Source: Verrucomicrobiota bacterium (GTDB lineage: Bacteria > Verrucomicrobiota > Verrucomicrobiia > Chthoniobacterales > JAFAMB01). From it: a DNA stretch of 64,000 bases. The translations under genes and the position numbers were made by a program. Location: positions 34,714-98,713 of the forward strand of contig JAFBAP010000112.1 of assembly GCA_019247695.1 (NCBI GenBank), given 5' to 3'. Shown piece after piece: positions 28,308 through 39,837 of this stretch. How positions within the stretch are numbered: position 1 is the stretch's first letter; the number at the start of each line of letters is the position of its first letter. A model generated the notes under the pieces. The model saw only the letters and a list, made by a program, of their open reading frames with translations. It did no database searches and had not been told where the DNA came from.

Positions 28308-28654
28308 ATGGGCAGTGCTCGGTTGCGAGCCGAGTTCGACCGTGGTCACCCCGGTGCCGGACAGTCCCTGTCGTTTGTCGAAGGCGGCCCAACGCGGAAC
28401 GAGCTGCAAGTTAGTCAGGTGGCTGGGGTATCCGGAGTAGCCGGCGGGCTCAAACAGGGATTGTTGCTGGATGATGCCTGGGCGTGTACGCTGATCGAAT
28501 CGGAGGGGCCGATGGCGACATTCCTGATACCCAGCCGCATTGCTCCGGATGCGATCGACGATCCGAAAAACTTCACAAAAAGCTGTCCGAGGCTGTCCCG
28601 GAAAAGATCAAGCTGATGGCCACGCCCTCGAAGGAGGTTCTCGCGCCGCTCTAA
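28308..28654 (+). pseudogene. Frameshifted gene fragment of unknown family
   Basis: Plus-strand frame from 28308 reads sensibly up to ATFLIPSRIAPDAIDDPKN, then a one-base shift near 28572 restores KKLSEAVPEKIKLMATPSKEVLAPL and a stop at 28654. The two halves make a coherent protein end, so this looks like a recently broken gene. I recognise no family. Confidence 0.35.
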
Positions 28655-28714
28655 AATCGTCTATGTCGGGCCCCGAATCCGCGTGTTGACTAGCCTTGAA
28701 GCTTACCCTGGTCT

Positions 28715-29068
28715 ATGCCGCCGTTACCTCTGTATGAAGATGACTTGGTTGTCGTGACCCCGGATTCGCTGCTCCTCAAGCGTTATTACTTTCCGACGCT
28801 GCAGCCGAAGCTCGTGTCACTGGCAGAAATTCACCGGATCGAAATCCTTCGGTCAAATCTTTGGACGGGGAGATTCCGCCTCTGGGGCTCTGGGGATCTC
28901 AGAACCTTTTACCCTCTGGATCTGGGACGGCCAAAACGGGACCGGATCTTTCGGCTGACGCAGCGGGGCAAATGGATTCGAATCGCTTTCACCGTCGTAG
29001 ACGCTGAGCGTTTTATCGCCGCGATCAGCTTGTTATCGGTTTCTGTCTCCGAAACGCCTATTCGGTGA
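28715..29068 (+). CDS. Hypothetical protein with PH-like fold pattern
   Basis: 117 residues beginning MPPLPLYEDDLVVVTPDSLLLKRYYFPTL. The alternation of strands, IRIEI-like segment SLAEIHRIEILRSN, GRFRLWGSGDLRTFYPLDL and a C-terminal helix VVDAERFIAAISLL resemble small bacterial PH-domain proteins. Codon use matches neighbours. No signal peptide or membrane segment. No functional assignment. Confidence 0.6.
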   Translation: MPPLPLYEDDLVVVTPDSLLLKRYYFPTLQPKLVSLAEIHRIEILRSNLWTGRFRLWGSGDLRTFYPLDLGRPKRDRIFRLTQRGKWIRIAFTVVDAERFIAAISLLSVSVSETPIR

Positions 29069-29355
29069 ACATCGAATGGAAACTGTAAAAGGGCTTAGGC
29101 TTGGCCCGGACGCGCGCTTTCAGGGGATGTTCGTGGACAGGTGTGTCTTATTGCCGGTTTCATGCGGCCAATCGACGACGTCCTTGCCATGGTAGCGCCG
29201 CGCTGTCCTGGGAGCGCCCCCCATTGCACAGGTGCAGTCGACGGCCTGTCGAATGGAGGTCCTCGGCGATCTGGCAACCGGATTGCACGGTCCCGAACCA
29301 CACGCACCTCGCCCGCACGCAGGGAGCGCGGGTTGCGGTATTGGGCCCATCTTCT

Positions 29356-30048
29356 TCATGACCATTGATTCGTCCGGATACCGAACCGCTCCTCGATGGC
29401 AGCCCGCCCATTGCTGGTTATGGTCAGAGCGCGGCTGTCTTCAATACGCTGGATCCAGCGTAAATGAAAAAAACGCCGCGCCCACGCGGCACCGAGCGCC
29501 CCGGCGATGTGGAAGCGTCGCTCGGTCCAATCCAGGCACGGCCGGCAGAAACTCCGGCGCTCCCTCTGAATGTCGCGGACGTCTATCCCGAAATCGACAA
29601 AAAATTTACGCCCGGCAGACGTGACCTCGCCGCCTTCGTCGTCCAGCAGAATGTACCGGCAGCCGGAAAGCCAGGCGGTCAGGCTGACGCCGAGTCTCCC
29701 GGCGAGGTGATCATAGCAGAGCCGCGCCGTCACGAGTGGTTGGCCGGCGCGGTCTGCAAGGTTGCGCTTGGCCCGCGGCGCAACGGCCATGATCGACTCC
29801 ACCATGTAGGCGACCGCCGGTGACGCCAGGCGAAAATAGTGAAACCGGCCTTGCCGGGTCAGCGCCAGCATCTTCGCGCTCACCAGTTTGTTGAGGTGCT
29901 CGCTTGCCGTCTGGGGAGTAACCCCAGCCAGGTAAGCTAATTCTTTCGCGGTCAAGGCGCGCCCGCTCATTAACGCCAGCACCATTTCACTCCTCGCCCT
30001 TTCTCCGAGGAGTGCGGCCACCTGCGCGAGGGAAGAGAGCTCCGACAC
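29356..30048 (-). CDS. ArsR-family winged-helix regulator with long C-terminal domain
   Basis: 230 residues. The N-terminal HTH reads LLGERARSEMVLALMSGRALTAKELAYLAGVTPQTASEHLNKLVSAKMLALTRQGRFHYFRL, an ArsR-like wHTH. The remainder has GQPLVTARLCYDHLAGRLGVSLTAWL and Cys-containing RSFCRPCLDWTERRFHIAGALG, a layout seen in ArsR regulators that sit beside efflux pumps. It diverges from an MFS pump across about 115 bases and probably represses it. Confidence 0.87.
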   Translation of the reverse strand: MSELSSLAQVAALLGERARSEMVLALMSGRALTAKELAYLAGVTPQTASEHLNKLVSAKMLALTRQGRFHYFRLASPAVAYMVESIMAVAPRAKRNLADRAGQPLVTARLCYDHLAGRLGVSLTAWLSGCRYILLDDEGGEVTSAGRKFFVDFGIDVRDIQRERRSFCRPCLDWTERRFHIAGALGAAWARRFFHLRWIQRIEDSRALTITSNGRAAIEERFGIRTNQWS

Positions 30049-30164
30049 ACGTTAAGCTCTGACTGGCCCATCAACTTCGCAACCCTCCATCCTTCGGTCC
30101 CGGCCGAAGCATAAAGGTTTGCCCCGGGTCTGCATTGCTTTTAAAGATCCCACTCCGGAATGCC

Positions 30165-31574
30165 ATGCGCCAACCACGCAGGCGGCCCCATTTTGGGTGG
30201 ACGATTCTATCCACAAGTCTCGGCTTTGCACTCGTTCAACTCGATGTTTCGGTTATTAACGTTGCATTGGCCAGGATGGGCAGCGACCTGCATGCCGGTG
30301 TCGCCGCGCTGCAGTGGGTGGTCGACGCTTATGCGCTCGCGTTTGCCTGTTTGCTGCTCTCCGCGGGAGTCCTGGGCGACCAGATTGGAGCGCGCAGAAC
30401 GTTCATTGCCGGTCTGCTCCTGTTCACCGCGGCGTCGGCGGGCTGCGGCTTGGCGCCAAATGCCATGGCACTGGTCGCCGCGCGCGTCGTTCAAGGCATC
30501 GGCGCGGCATCGCTGGTGCCTTGTTCGTTAAGCCTGATCAATCATGCCTTCCACCACGATCCTGCGAAACGCGCACGCGCGATCAGCCTCTGGACCGCTG
30601 CGGGAGGCGTCGGGTTATCCGTCGGACCCGTGCTCGGCGGCGTCCTCACCGACGCGTTTGGCTGGCGCAGCATTTTTCTGATCAACCTGCCCGTCGGTCT
30701 GGCCGGAGTCGGTCTGGCCTGCCGGTTTCTGGAGGAATCCGCGCCTCACCGGACCAGATTCGATTTAGCGGGACAGTTGTTGGCCGTTGCTACCCTCGGC
30801 GTTCTAACCGGCGCTATCATTGAGGCGGGGTCAGTAGGTTGGGGCGCGCCGGCCGTGCTCGGCTCCTTAAGCCTCGGGCTGTTTCTTGGGGTTTGCTTCG
30901 TAATCATCGAGGGGCGCATCTCCGCGCCCATGTTGCCCCTCGGCTTCTTCTCCAATCCCACGTTCAGCGCCGCAACTGCGGTGGGTTTGCTGATCAACCT
31001 GACCCTTTATGGCATGATTTTCGTTTTTGGCCTTTACCTGCAACAGGTGCGCCGGTTCTCGCCGACGTGGGCCGGGCTTGCCTTCCTACCCTTCTCAGGC
31101 ACCCTGACCCTGTCGAATGTCATGAACGGTTGGTTATCCCGGGTGTGGGGCCCCCGGCGCTTGATCGTCGTGGGGACGGTTCTCGGCGCCCTTGGCTTCG
31201 GGTTGCTTCACGGGCTTGGCGCCACCTCGCCCTATTCCGCGATGCTGCCGGGGTTACTGGTTCTGCCGCTTGGGGTCGGGCTGGCCGTCCCCGCGATGAC
31301 GGCCTCGTTGCTCGGAACCGTGCCGAAAGCGCGATCGGGGGCGGCATCGGGCGTGCTAAACACAGTACGCCAATCGGGCGGTGCTGTTGGAGTTGCCTTT
31401 TACGGCGCTCTCATGGCTGCTGCAGGGGTGGCCGGTATCCGGGCCGCGTTCGCTCTGTCGAGCGCCCTGCTGTTGCTCGCCGCCTTGACGGCCGCTTGGG
31501 GAATTCGCGAGCGGAATGCACGCCCAACGTGCCATCTACCGGATGACGTGTGGCCCGAAAAATACCGCCGGTGA
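30165..31574 (+). CDS. DHA2-family (EmrB/QacA) MFS drug efflux transporter
   Basis: About 469 residues, fourteen membrane segments. Motif D1 LVQLDVSVINVALARMGSDLHA, motif A GDQIGARRTFIAGL and motif C (GGVGLSVGPVLGGVL) are typical of the 14-TMS DHA2 family. The ATG chosen gives the basic MRQPRRRPHF leader; a TTG ten codons upstream is possible. Divergent ArsR-type gene suggests inducer-controlled efflux. Confidence 0.9.
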   Translation: MRQPRRRPHFGWTILSTSLGFALVQLDVSVINVALARMGSDLHAGVAALQWVVDAYALAFACLLLSAGVLGDQIGARRTFIAGLLLFTAASAGCGLAPNAMALVAARVVQGIGAASLVPCSLSLINHAFHHDPAKRARAISLWTAAGGVGLSVGPVLGGVLTDAFGWRSIFLINLPVGLAGVGLACRFLEESAPHRTRFDLAGQLLAVATLGVLTGAIIEAGSVGWGAPAVLGSLSLGLFLGVCFVIIEGRISAPMLPLGFFSNPTFSAATAVGLLINLTLYGMIFVFGLYLQQVRRFSPTWAGLAFLPFSGTLTLSNVMNGWLSRVWGPRRLIVVGTVLGALGFGLLHGLGATSPYSAMLPGLLVLPLGVGLAVPAMTASLLGTVPKARSGAASGVLNTVRQSGGAVGVAFYGALMAAAGVAGIRAAFALSSALLLLAALTAAWGIRERNARPTCHLPDDVWPEKYRR

Positions 31575-31866
31575 CCCAGGGGGAGTGGCGGGCGCCGGGT
31601 GAAGGAGACGCCCCGGTCTCGTGGGAAGGTTTTGGTGTCAATTATTATCCTGCGCGACGGCGGTGTGCCGGTCTTTTCAAGCCGCCCAGCGCGGCGCAGG
31701 GGCTTCCGGAGTCCCGCCTATCACCGAAGCGGTGCGCGTGACCCTTCGGTTGTGGGCGTCCCACGAATCACGGCCAAGGCGATCCGAGCCGCGTTTGACG
31801 CCGGATTTAAGTAAAGGGCCAAGGGTTTAAATTTTAAAAATTTAATAATCTCCTTAAGTTGAAGCG

Positions 31867-33712
31867 ATGGAGCACCCGGCCCAACACGTTCCCTTCGGTC
31901 CCTTTGAGGTGCTCGCGCTGGCAGCCTCTGCTGGCGGCCATGCGGCAGTCACGACCCTCCTGCGGGGCCTGCCTGCCGATTTTGCGCTCCCCATTCTCCT
32001 GATGCAGCATCTGGGGCCGGAGGCCACCGCAACCGTCGAGCTGTACGCCCGCTGGGCGCCCTTTGCTGTGGAGTGGGCGCAGCCGGGCGTGGCGCTCGCG
32101 CCCCGAACGCTGCTGGTGTGCCCGCCGCGGTCGTTCGTCCGGTTACTTCCGGACGGTACCTGCACGGTTTCGCCGTGCGAGCGCGGCGCGGTTGACAAAC
32201 CGATCGACCGCTTCCTGGAATCCGTGGCGCGCAGCTTCGGCCCCCTGGCGATCGGCGTGGTGCTGACAGGCCTGGGCAACGACGGCGCCGCTGGCGCCCG
32301 TCAGCTTCATTTAGCGGGCGGGCAGGTGCTGGCGCAGAGCGAGGCCTCCGCCGAATACCCGGAGATGCCCCGGGCGACCATCCGGGCCGGCGCGGCGGAC
32401 TTGGTCGTGCCGTTGCCGGACCTGGGGCAGGTCATCGGTGAGCTCGTCGCCGGCACGGGGGGCGGCATCCCCGCGCACAAGCTGCCAAACCTCTTCAAGC
32501 GCTTCCATTGAGTGCGCGGCGCGCGGGCGCGGACGGCCGAGGGTTCGGGCATCGGCCTGTCGATCGTGCAGGACTTGGTCAGCCGCATGGGCGGCCAGTT
32601 GACCGTCCGGAGCATGGAAAACCAGGGCACGGCGTTCACGATCTGGATGCCGTACAAATCTTTCCGGTATGCCGTCGAGCCCGTGGCTGAGCGTGCAGCC
32701 ATCGCCACCGCACCCGCCGGGGTCGCGGCCGACCTGCTCGAACGCCACCAGGCGCAGCAGGCCCTTCGCGAGAGCGAGGCGAAGTACCGCTCGCTCTTCG
32801 AGCGGATGGAGGAAGGCTTCGCTGTGTGCGAACTGGTCCGCGGCGCGGACGGCCACGCCATTGACTGGCGCCACCTCGAATTGAATCAAGCGTGGGAGCG
32901 CCAAACGGGGCTCAGCCGGGACGAGGCGCTCCGTTCGACAGGCCGCCCCGGCTGTTGCCGGGCCTTGACCCGCTGTGGTGCCGCGCCTTCGAGCGCGTTG
33001 TGGATGCCCGCGAAGCCGCCCGGTTCGAATCGCACATCGCGTCGCTCGACGTCCTGGCCTACCCGCAAGAGGGCGGCCGGTTCGCCGTCCTTTACGAAGA
33101 TATTACCGGGCGAAAGCGTGCCGAGGAAGCCCTGCGCGCGAGCCAAGCGCGCCTTCGTCACCGCCAGCTCCGACGTCGTCTACCAAATGGACTGTGACTG
33201 GACGGAAATGCGCCGGCTCTACGGCCGCGGCTTCATCGCGGACACCGAAGGACCCGACGCCGGGTGGCCTGAGCGGTACATTCCCCCCCGACGAGCAACC
33301 GCGCGTGCTGGCGGCCATCCGTGAGGCGGTACAGGCCAAAAGGCCGTTCGAACTCGAGCACCGGGTGCGACGCGTGGACGGGTCGCTCGGCTGGACGTCC
33401 TCCCGGGCCATCCCGCTGCTCGGCCCCGACGGCGAGCTCATCGAATGGTTTGGCACAGCCACGGACATCACGGCGCGCAAGGAGGCTGAGGCAGCGCTGC
33501 GCGTGAGCCAGAGCCGCGTGCATCGTCGTGCCGCTGGTCAAAGGCGGCCGGGTTGTCGCCTTCCTGGCGGCCCACCAGCCGGCGTCGCGGGCGTGGACCC
33601 CGCCGAAGTGAAGCTCGCGCAGGAGGTGGCCGAACGGATGCGGGCAGCTGTCGAGCGGGCCCGGCCCGAAGCCGCATCGCGCCCGGCGTTGCAAACCCAA
33701 AGCTCCCTTTAA
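31867..33712 (+). pseudogene. Broken CheB-histidine kinase fusion with PAS remnants
   Basis: A CheB methylesterase domain (ASAGG, LMQHLGP, LTGLGNDGA) runs from 31867 to about 32450. It is followed without break by the last third of a kinase ATPase domain: GTGGGIPAHKLPNLFKRFH, an in-frame TGA at 32509-32511, then VRGARARTAEGSGIGLSIVQDLV. The TGA is probably CGA mutated, since RFHRV is usual. After it come PAS-type segments (YRSLFERMEEGFAVCELV; ASSDVVYQMDCDW; GTATDITARKEAE) in three frames. The HisKA and front ATPase parts are missing. Likely a former chemosensory hybrid protein. Confidence 0.8.
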
Positions 33713-33898
33713 AACAGCCATGAACCAACCGGCGAGTATTCGGCCGCCGCTACAACCAGGGGTTTAAGGTCAACCGATAGGCTTAATGCAGTCCCATCAA
33801 TGTTCCCTACGCCGACTCATCGGCGAGATTGCCAACTAAATCCGGAACTGCTTGCGCCGTTCTTCACACCTGCAAAAACTGGTGCTCGCCACTTATCC

Positions 33899-36793
33899 AT
33901 GACCGCTGACCTTTTCTCCGTGGAAGAATTGCTGAACCGCCTCCAGTTTGCGCTGGCGTCGGCCGGCCTGGGCGAGTGCCATTGGGATTTGCCCGACGGC
34001 AGGGTGAACCTCGACGACCGCGCCCATGCGTACTTCGGGCTGGCGCCCGGTAGCTTCTCCGGCAAACGTGACGATTTTTTGCAACTGATCGACCCCGGCG
34101 ACCGTGCGAAAGTTGTCGAAGCGATCGCGGCTGCAGTGGAAACAAACGACGAAGCCGCCGTCGAGGTCAGCGTCTCCCATCCAGGAAACAGTCCCCCGCG
34201 TCTTCTCCAGCTGCGTTTCCGTATCTGCCGCGATAAGTATGGGGCGCCCGGGCGCGTTTATGGCGTCGTGCGGGACGTGACCGAGCAGCGTTCGCGCGAT
34301 GCGGCCTTGGTCAGGGACCGGCACTACTTGTCCATGTTGATGGAAAGCCTCCCTGACCACATCTATTTCAAAGACCGCGAAAGCCGGATCCTGCTGGCGA
34401 ACCGGGCAATGTGGTCGGCCCACGGTTTCAAGAGCGCCGAAGAGATCATCGGCAAGACGGACGCGGAAATTTTTACGTCCGCCCACGCGAGCGAGGCGCT
34501 GACCGATGAGCAACGTATCATCGCGACCGGTGAACCGATCGTCGGGATTGAGGAAAAGGAGACTTGGCCCGACGGACGCGAAACATGGGCACTGACCACT
34601 AAAATGCCTTTCCGGGACGAGGAGGGCAACGTGATCGGCACTTTCGGTCTGTCGCGCGACATCACACGGCGGAAGCGCGACGAGGAAGACCTGCGCGCCG
34701 CCAAGGTCGCGGCCGAGATGGGCGCGCGGGCGAAAAGCGAATTCCTGGCCAACATGAGCCATGAGATCCGAACGCCTATGAACGGCGTCATCGGCATGAC
34801 TGGCTTGTTGCTCGAAGGCAAACTGGCGCCCGCCCAACGCGAGTTTGCGGAAGCAATTCAGTCCAGCGCGGATACCCTCCTGACGATCATAAACGACATC
34901 CTCGATTTCTCTAAGATCGAGGCTGGCAAACTGACGTTTGAACTGCTCGACTTTGACTTGGGCGAGACGATTGAAAGCACCGTGCATTTCCTGGCCGAGC
35001 GAGCCCAAACTAAAGGGCTTGAGCTGGCGGCGATGATTGCGCCCGGCATGCCCACACACCTTCGGGGCGACCCGGGACGACTGCGGCAGGTTCTTACCAA
35101 CCTCATCGGCAACGCGGTGAAGTTCACCCGCGCCGGGGAAGTGGTGATCCGGGCCGAGTTGGCGGAAGAAACTGAAACGCAGGCCGTTGTGCGGGTTGAA
35201 GTTAGCGATACCGGCATCGGGATCCCGCCGGAAGCGCAGTCCAGTTTGTTCCTGCCGTTCACACAGGCGGACGGTTCAACCACCCGCCGGTACGGCGGTA
35301 CCGGCCTGGGCCTCGCCATCGCCAAACAACTCGTGACGCTGATGCAGGGCGAGATCGGCGTTCGGAGCGAGCCGGGAAAGGGGTCAACGTTTTGGTTCAC
35401 CGCCCGATTCGACAAGCAGCCGGCGGGCGCGCGTTCGGCAGACCGCGACGACCGCAACCTGTTCCGGGTGCGCGTGCTGATCGTGGACGATAACGCGGTC
35501 AACCGCGAAATTCTTTTCCACCAGACCTCCACCTGGAAGATGCGGCCCTACGACGTGCCCGGGGCCAAAGAGGCATTGCAGGCGCTGCGCGCCGCGGCGG
35601 CCGCCGGCGATCCGTTCACGTTGGCGTTGTTGGACGTGCAGATGCCGGAGTTCGACGGTTTTGACTTGGCGCGCGTGATCAAAGCCGACCCCACCATCGC
35701 GTCGACCCGATTGGTGGTCCTGACCTCGCTCGGACAATCGCTCGCCGCCGGCGAATTGCGGGAAGCCGGGCTGCACGCATACCTGGTCAAGCCCGTCAAA
35801 CAGTCGCGCCTGTTTGACTGCCTGGTAAATGCACTCACGGAAACCTGCGCGGAAGCTCCGCCAGGCGCACGAACTTCGACCGCCGAATGTGGCAGTCTCC
35901 CGACGGCATTCCCTAGCCGCGCGGGGGGCACGATCCGGATTCTGGTCGCCGAAGACAACCCCATCAACCAGAAAGTAGCACTGGCGCAGCTGCGCAACCT
36001 GTCCTGCCGGGCGAACGCCGTCGCCAATGGGCTGGAAGCTCTCGAAGCGCTGCAGCACATCCCTTACGACATCGTTCTTCTCGACTGCCAGATGCCCGAA
36101 ATGGACGGGTACGAAACCGCCCGCGCAATCCGGCGCCGGGAACAGGACGGGCAATGCCCATGGAACGCGCCCGCGTACATCATTGCCATGACGGCTAACG
36201 CCATGCAGGGCGACCGTGAGAAGTGCCTTGAGGCCGGCATGGACGACTACCTAAGCAAGCCGATCCGGCCGGCGGAACTTAAAGCGGCGCTGGAACGCTG
36301 GGCGCAATGGGAATCGAGGGTACGGCGACGGACGTCAGAAACGCCTGCCGCCTCGAGAGAACCCGTACCGGTTCTGACCGATGCAGGTGCTGCGGAATCG
36401 GTGTCCGGCGCCGCACTGGGCCCGGTTGAACCAAACGCGCCGGTGGACCTGACGCAGCTGCTCGAAGCTTGCGCGGGTGAGCCGGCAGGGCTCCGGGACC
36501 TTGTGCAGGCGTATCTGGAGGAAACCACTGCCTTTCTCGCCAGGCTCCGAACGGCAATGCAGGCAGGCGACGCCAACGCAGTGGCGCAACTCGCTCACCA
36601 GCACGTGGGTGCAAGTGCGAACTGCGGCATAGTAGCAGTGGTGCCGGTGCTGCGGGAAATCGAGTCGTTGGGGAAGTCGCAACGGGTCCGGGATGCCGGA
36701 CCTGCGTATATGGAGCTGGTCCGGCAGCTGGAACGGACCAACGCATTTCTCACAGAAGAAGGCCTCATACCATTTCGATGTCCATGGAGGTAA
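33899..36793 (+). CDS. Hybrid sensor histidine kinase: PAS-PAS-HisKA-HATPase-REC-REC-HPt
   Basis: About 964 residues from the second in-frame start, cytoplasmic with no membrane segment. Two PAS domains ([46 protein letters not shown]) precede the H-box [13 protein letters not shown] with His288. The N-box has GNAVKF and G-boxes DTGIGI and GGTGLGLAI. Receiver 1 has Asp579 (LLDVQMPE) and receiver 2 Asp729 ([11 protein letters not shown]), with KP motifs. The HPt domain carries His900 ([13 protein letters not shown]). A complete phosphorelay in one protein, following a broken chemosensory gene. Confidence 0.94.
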   Translation: MTADLFSVEELLNRLQFALASAGLGECHWDLPDGRVNLDDRAHAYFGLAPGSFSGKRDDFLQLIDPGDRAKVVEAIAAAVETNDEAAVEVSVSHPGNSPPRLLQLRFRICRDKYGAPGRVYGVVRDVTEQRSRDAALVRDRHYLSMLMESLPDHIYFKDRESRILLANRAMWSAHGFKSAEEIIGKTDAEIFTSAHASEALTDEQRIIATGEPIVGIEEKETWPDGRETWALTTKMPFRDEEGNVIGTFGLSRDITRRKRDEEDLRAAKVAAEMGARAKSEFLANMSHEIRTPMNGVIGMTGLLLEGKLAPAQREFAEAIQSSADTLLTIINDILDFSKIEAGKLTFELLDFDLGETIESTVHFLAERAQTKGLELAAMIAPGMPTHLRGDPGRLRQVLTNLIGNAVKFTRAGEVVIRAELAEETETQAVVRVEVSDTGIGIPPEAQSSLFLPFTQADGSTTRRYGGTGLGLAIAKQLVTLMQGEIGVRSEPGKGSTFWFTARFDKQPAGARSADRDDRNLFRVRVLIVDDNAVNREILFHQTSTWKMRPYDVPGAKEALQALRAAAAAGDPFTLALLDVQMPEFDGFDLARVIKADPTIASTRLVVLTSLGQSLAAGELREAGLHAYLVKPVKQSRLFDCLVNALTETCAEAPPGARTSTAECGSLPTAFPSRAGGTIRILVAEDNPINQKVALAQLRNLSCRANAVANGLEALEALQHIPYDIVLLDCQMPEMDGYETARAIRRREQDGQCPWNAPAYIIAMTANAMQGDREKCLEAGMDDYLSKPIRPAELKAALERWAQWESRVRRRTSETPAASREPVPVLTDAGAAESVSGAALGPVEPNAPVDLTQLLEACAGEPAGLRDLVQAYLEETTAFLARLRTAMQAGDANAVAQLAHQHVGASANCGIVAVVPVLREIESLGKSQRVRDAGPAYMELVRQLERTNAFLTEEGLIPFRCPWR

Positions 36794-36899
36794 AACTTTG
36801 CAACCCTTCCCGAACCGGACCATGATCGGGAACTCAGAGCGTTGGTCGGCTGCGTTCCACCGACAAGCTCAACCAAAACCGTCAACTCAGAGTTCAAGC

Positions 36900-37502
36900 A
36901 TGAAAATCCTCTCACGTTCGCTTGCTGCAGTTGGTATCGTAACCCTGATTCTAACCGCCGGTCCAACCCGTATGCGTGCGTCCGAAACCTCCATACGCGC
37001 CCTTGACCAGATCGGCAGCGCGGTTGGCGCAATCGTCCTGGCTGAAAAAGACGCCAAAACCCAAACGCGCGCTAAACTCACGCGCTACCACGTGATCCTC
37101 AAAGGCTATGATCCCGTCGCCTATTTCAAGCAAGGTCGAGCAGTAAAAGGCAACCCCTCCATCATCAGCACCTATCACGGTGCAACTTATTTATTCGCGT
37201 CGAAGACGAATAAGGCGGACTTCGACAAGAGTCCCGCGAAATTTGAGCCGCAGTATGGCGGCTTTTGCGCAAACCGCATGTCCAAAGGAGAGCGGAAGGA
37301 TATTGATCCCAACGTATTCTATATCTACAAGGGCAAGCTCTACGTCTGCTCGAGCCCGGCAGCCATGAAAGAGTTCAGCGCCAACCCGGACGCTAATGTT
37401 GCGAAAGCGGATAAAAACTGGATAAAGCTTGGTCCGGGGACCTATAACACGGAAACGATGGACTTTGAGCACCCCTGGCCTTTTGGTCCGGAATCGAATT
37501 GA
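36900..37502 (+). CDS. Secreted YHS-domain protein
   Basis: About 200 residues from an ATG that starts a signal peptide (ILSRSLAAVGIVTLILTAGPTRMRA). The YHS core reads LKGYDPVAYFKQGRAVKGNPSIISTYHGATYLFAS and later YGGFCANRMSKG, with a Cys in the usual place. Such exported YHS proteins are thought to bind metals. It is convergent with the GntP gene, 12 bases between stops. Confidence 0.85.
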   Translation: MKILSRSLAAVGIVTLILTAGPTRMRASETSIRALDQIGSAVGAIVLAEKDAKTQTRAKLTRYHVILKGYDPVAYFKQGRAVKGNPSIISTYHGATYLFASKTNKADFDKSPAKFEPQYGGFCANRMSKGERKDIDPNVFYIYKGKLYVCSSPAAMKEFSANPDANVAKADKNWIKLGPGTYNTETMDFEHPWPFGPESN

Positions 37503-37514
37503 GCTTTGCGCTGA

Positions 37515-38873
37515 TCAGACCAACACGCTGAGGAGCATGACCATGCTCAGGCCGGCTACCGAATTGGTGAGCTCGAGCAGACCCCAGGTCTTCAGGGTGT
37601 CCTTGACCGACAGGTCGAAGTAACCCTTGAACAACCAGAATGCGGCATCGTTGATGTGCGTGAGGGTGTTCGAACCGGCGGCGGTGGCCAGCACCAGCAG
37701 GGCCGGGTTAACGGCGGTGATGGTGTGTGTTGCCGGGTTGAGGAGCGCCGCACCCACGATACCGGCCGCAGTCATGGCCGACACGACGCCCTGGCCGGTA
37801 GCCAGACGGATCAGGACCGTGATCAGCCAGGCCATGAGGTACGGCGAGACGCCGCCGGCGGACATGAGCGAGCCGATGGTATTCCCAATGCCGGTGTCAA
37901 TGATGACCTGCTTGAGTGCGCCACCGGCACCGATGATCAGGACGACCATGGCGATGCCCTTGACGGCGCCCTCGAAGGCGTGCCGGACCCACTCCATGTT
38001 GTGCCCGCGGCGGCTACCAAAGAAGTAGAACGCGGCGAGCATTGCGATGAACATCGCGATCTGGGACGAGCCCAAGAAATTCAGGACCGTGTGCGCCGGT
38101 GTGCCCTTGACTAGCCAGAGGTTGGCGATGGTGACTGAGATCATGAGGATCGCCGGAATCAGCGGCACGAAGACCGAGATGCCGAAGGAGGGTAGGTTGT
38201 GCTCGTCCACCGGGCTCTCCGCCCGAAGGTACGGCGGCACGGGACGCTCAAGGTCGCCGAGGAGGCGCGGCAGGATTAGCCCGGCACAGATCACCGAGGG
38301 TATCGCCACGAGCAGGCCGTAAATGTAGACCATGCCGGTGTCCGCATGGTAGGCATTGATCAGGGCCAACGGTCCAGGCTGGGGCGGGAAGAGGGAATGC
38401 GCGGTGGTGGCAGCGGCCACGGCGGGGATGGCGAGCTTGAGGAAGGGGATCTTGGCCTCGACCGCAATCGTGACCACCAGCGGGGCCAGGATGATGAAGG
38501 CGACCTCGTAGAACATCGCCAGGCCAAAGATCAGGCCGATGCTGATAACGGCAGCCTCGACCAAGTTGAGGCCCAAACGGCGCAGCAGCGTCTGGGCGAT
38601 CTGGTGGGCGGCGCCGGAGTCCACCATCAGCTTGCCGATGACGGCCCCGAACACCACGATGATCGCCAACTCGCCTAACGTGTCGCCGAAGCCGGCCTTG
38701 ATGGTCTTGAGCAGCTTGAGGAGATCCATGCCGGCAAGGACGCCGACGAGGAGCGCCGCGAGCAGCAGCGCGACCATCGAGTTGACCTTGAACTTGAGAT
38801 TAAGCAGCAGCATCAAGCTGATGCCGAGCAGAACCCAGAGAATGCTGAAGAGCGCTGCCATTGTCGTATGCAA
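37515..38873 (-). CDS. GntP-family gluconate:H+ symporter
   Basis: 452 residues with about twelve to fourteen membrane segments. Family features include the [43 protein letters not shown] and [20 protein letters not shown] segments; the last is the conserved GntP signature. It imports gluconate or a related sugar acid (for example glycerate or idonate). It stands alone; the FGGY kinase at 26 kb is the nearest sugar kinase. Confidence 0.92.
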   Translation of the reverse strand: MHTTMAALFSILWVLLGISLMLLLNLKFKVNSMVALLLAALLVGVLAGMDLLKLLKTIKAGFGDTLGELAIIVVFGAVIGKLMVDSGAAHQIAQTLLRRLGLNLVEAAVISIGLIFGLAMFYEVAFIILAPLVVTIAVEAKIPFLKLAIPAVAAATTAHSLFPPQPGPLALINAYHADTGMVYIYGLLVAIPSVICAGLILPRLLGDLERPVPPYLRAESPVDEHNLPSFGISVFVPLIPAILMISVTIANLWLVKGTPAHTVLNFLGSSQIAMFIAMLAAFYFFGSRRGHNMEWVRHAFEGAVKGIAMVVLIIGAGGALKQVIIDTGIGNTIGSLMSAGGVSPYLMAWLITVLIRLATGQGVVSAMTAAGIVGAALLNPATHTITAVNPALLVLATAAGSNTLTHINDAAFWLFKGYFDLSVKDTLKTWGLLELTNSVAGLSMVMLLSVLV

Positions 38874-39300
38874 TTAAATCGTTCAGCAGCCGGATGCCGT
38901 TCCCCTCGGCCTGACCGATTAAGTGCAAAAAAGTTGAATCTGGAACGAACCGGGCGGCGGTGGGTTCCGGCGGGCTCAAAACACGGGCCGCAGGTGCGAT
39001 TTGGCGCTTCGTCTTTGGCTTTGACCCCGCGACAAATCCGGCGGCAGCGAACGGCTCTTTTGCGGTTGTGTCCAACTTTGGGCGCCGGCCGAATCCACTG
39101 CCCAGTGCAAGCTAAAAGGTTCCTGGACCACGAGACAGCCCCTGAGTGCCGGTCTCGTTGCAGTCGTCGCACGCGCTTTGCCCGTGGGGTACTTCCAGGA
39201 AGCAAAGAAGGTCGGATGAGGTTGTCCTCGTTACCGGCCAGCATGATCGGATCACAGTTTGATAGCGCTGCGCACAAGATTCTTTTATGCTAACCACGTT
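38874..39300. other. Intergenic stretch without recognisable gene
   Basis: Nothing codable is supported on either strand. It begins with a motif TGCAATTAAATCGTTCAGCA (38869 on) that recurs near 57057 (inverted) and partly near 61918. Promoters for the flanking divergent genes are presumably here. Confidence 0.4.
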
Positions 39301-39837
39301 ATGAAACGTAGCCTCTTAACTATTCTGACCTCCATCGTTGTTTGCTCCGCGATAACGGCGCCAGCCCACGCCGTCACCTACGCCGTCCGTCAGGCAGGTG
39401 GTGCCGAACAGTATTACCAGCTTGACGTCCCCCCGGGTACCACCGTCGGAAAAATCAAGACCGATCCCGACATGCCTTATTCCTCACTTGTGACGATGTC
39501 GGCTGGCGCGGCGCAGATTACGGCCGTGGGCTGGGCGGGCGGTCTCATAAAAGGGAACCCCAGTGATCCATATTCCAATTCGACCGTTGATCTTGGCGGC
39601 AGTAAACCCGGCGGGTTTTACAACGCGTCCAACATCAAAGTCGATTCTGTCCAGTACGAAACGAGTCCGGTGCCCTATTATCTCGTACAGATGACCGGGA
39701 ATATCGGCGGAAGCGCCCAGACCTTCTACGCCATTGTGCTCGATGACGGCCGCGTCGTAAGGCCGGTGCCTGTGAGCGGGCCAGGGTCGGCTGAGCCGAG
39801 CGGACCACGCCACCACCGAATGCATCATCGAGGCTAA
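39301..39837 (+). CDS. Secreted hypothetical protein
   Basis: About 178 residues. Clear signal peptide (KRSLLTILTSIVVCSAITAPAHA) with cleavage at AHA. The mature protein is Gly/Ser/Thr-rich beta-type sequence (VTYAVRQAGGAEQYYQLDVPPG, TFYAIVLDDGRVVRPV) and ends in a His/Arg-rich tail (HHRMHHRG), a possible metal-binding end. No family recognised. Stands alone. Confidence 0.65.
   Translation: MKRSLLTILTSIVVCSAITAPAHAVTYAVRQAGGAEQYYQLDVPPGTTVGKIKTDPDMPYSSLVTMSAGAAQITAVGWAGGLIKGNPSDPYSNSTVDLGGSKPGGFYNASNIKVDSVQYETSPVPYYLVQMTGNIGGSAQTFYAIVLDDGRVVRPVPVSGPGSAEPSGPRHHRMHHRG

Noticed and set aside
31599..31814. 71-codon frame before the CheB remnant
   Set aside because: No family features; possibly a scrap but not supportable.
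32509..32511. TGA read as a recoded sense codon
   Set aside because: Downstream sequence has several frameshifts, so ordinary pseudogene decay explains it better.
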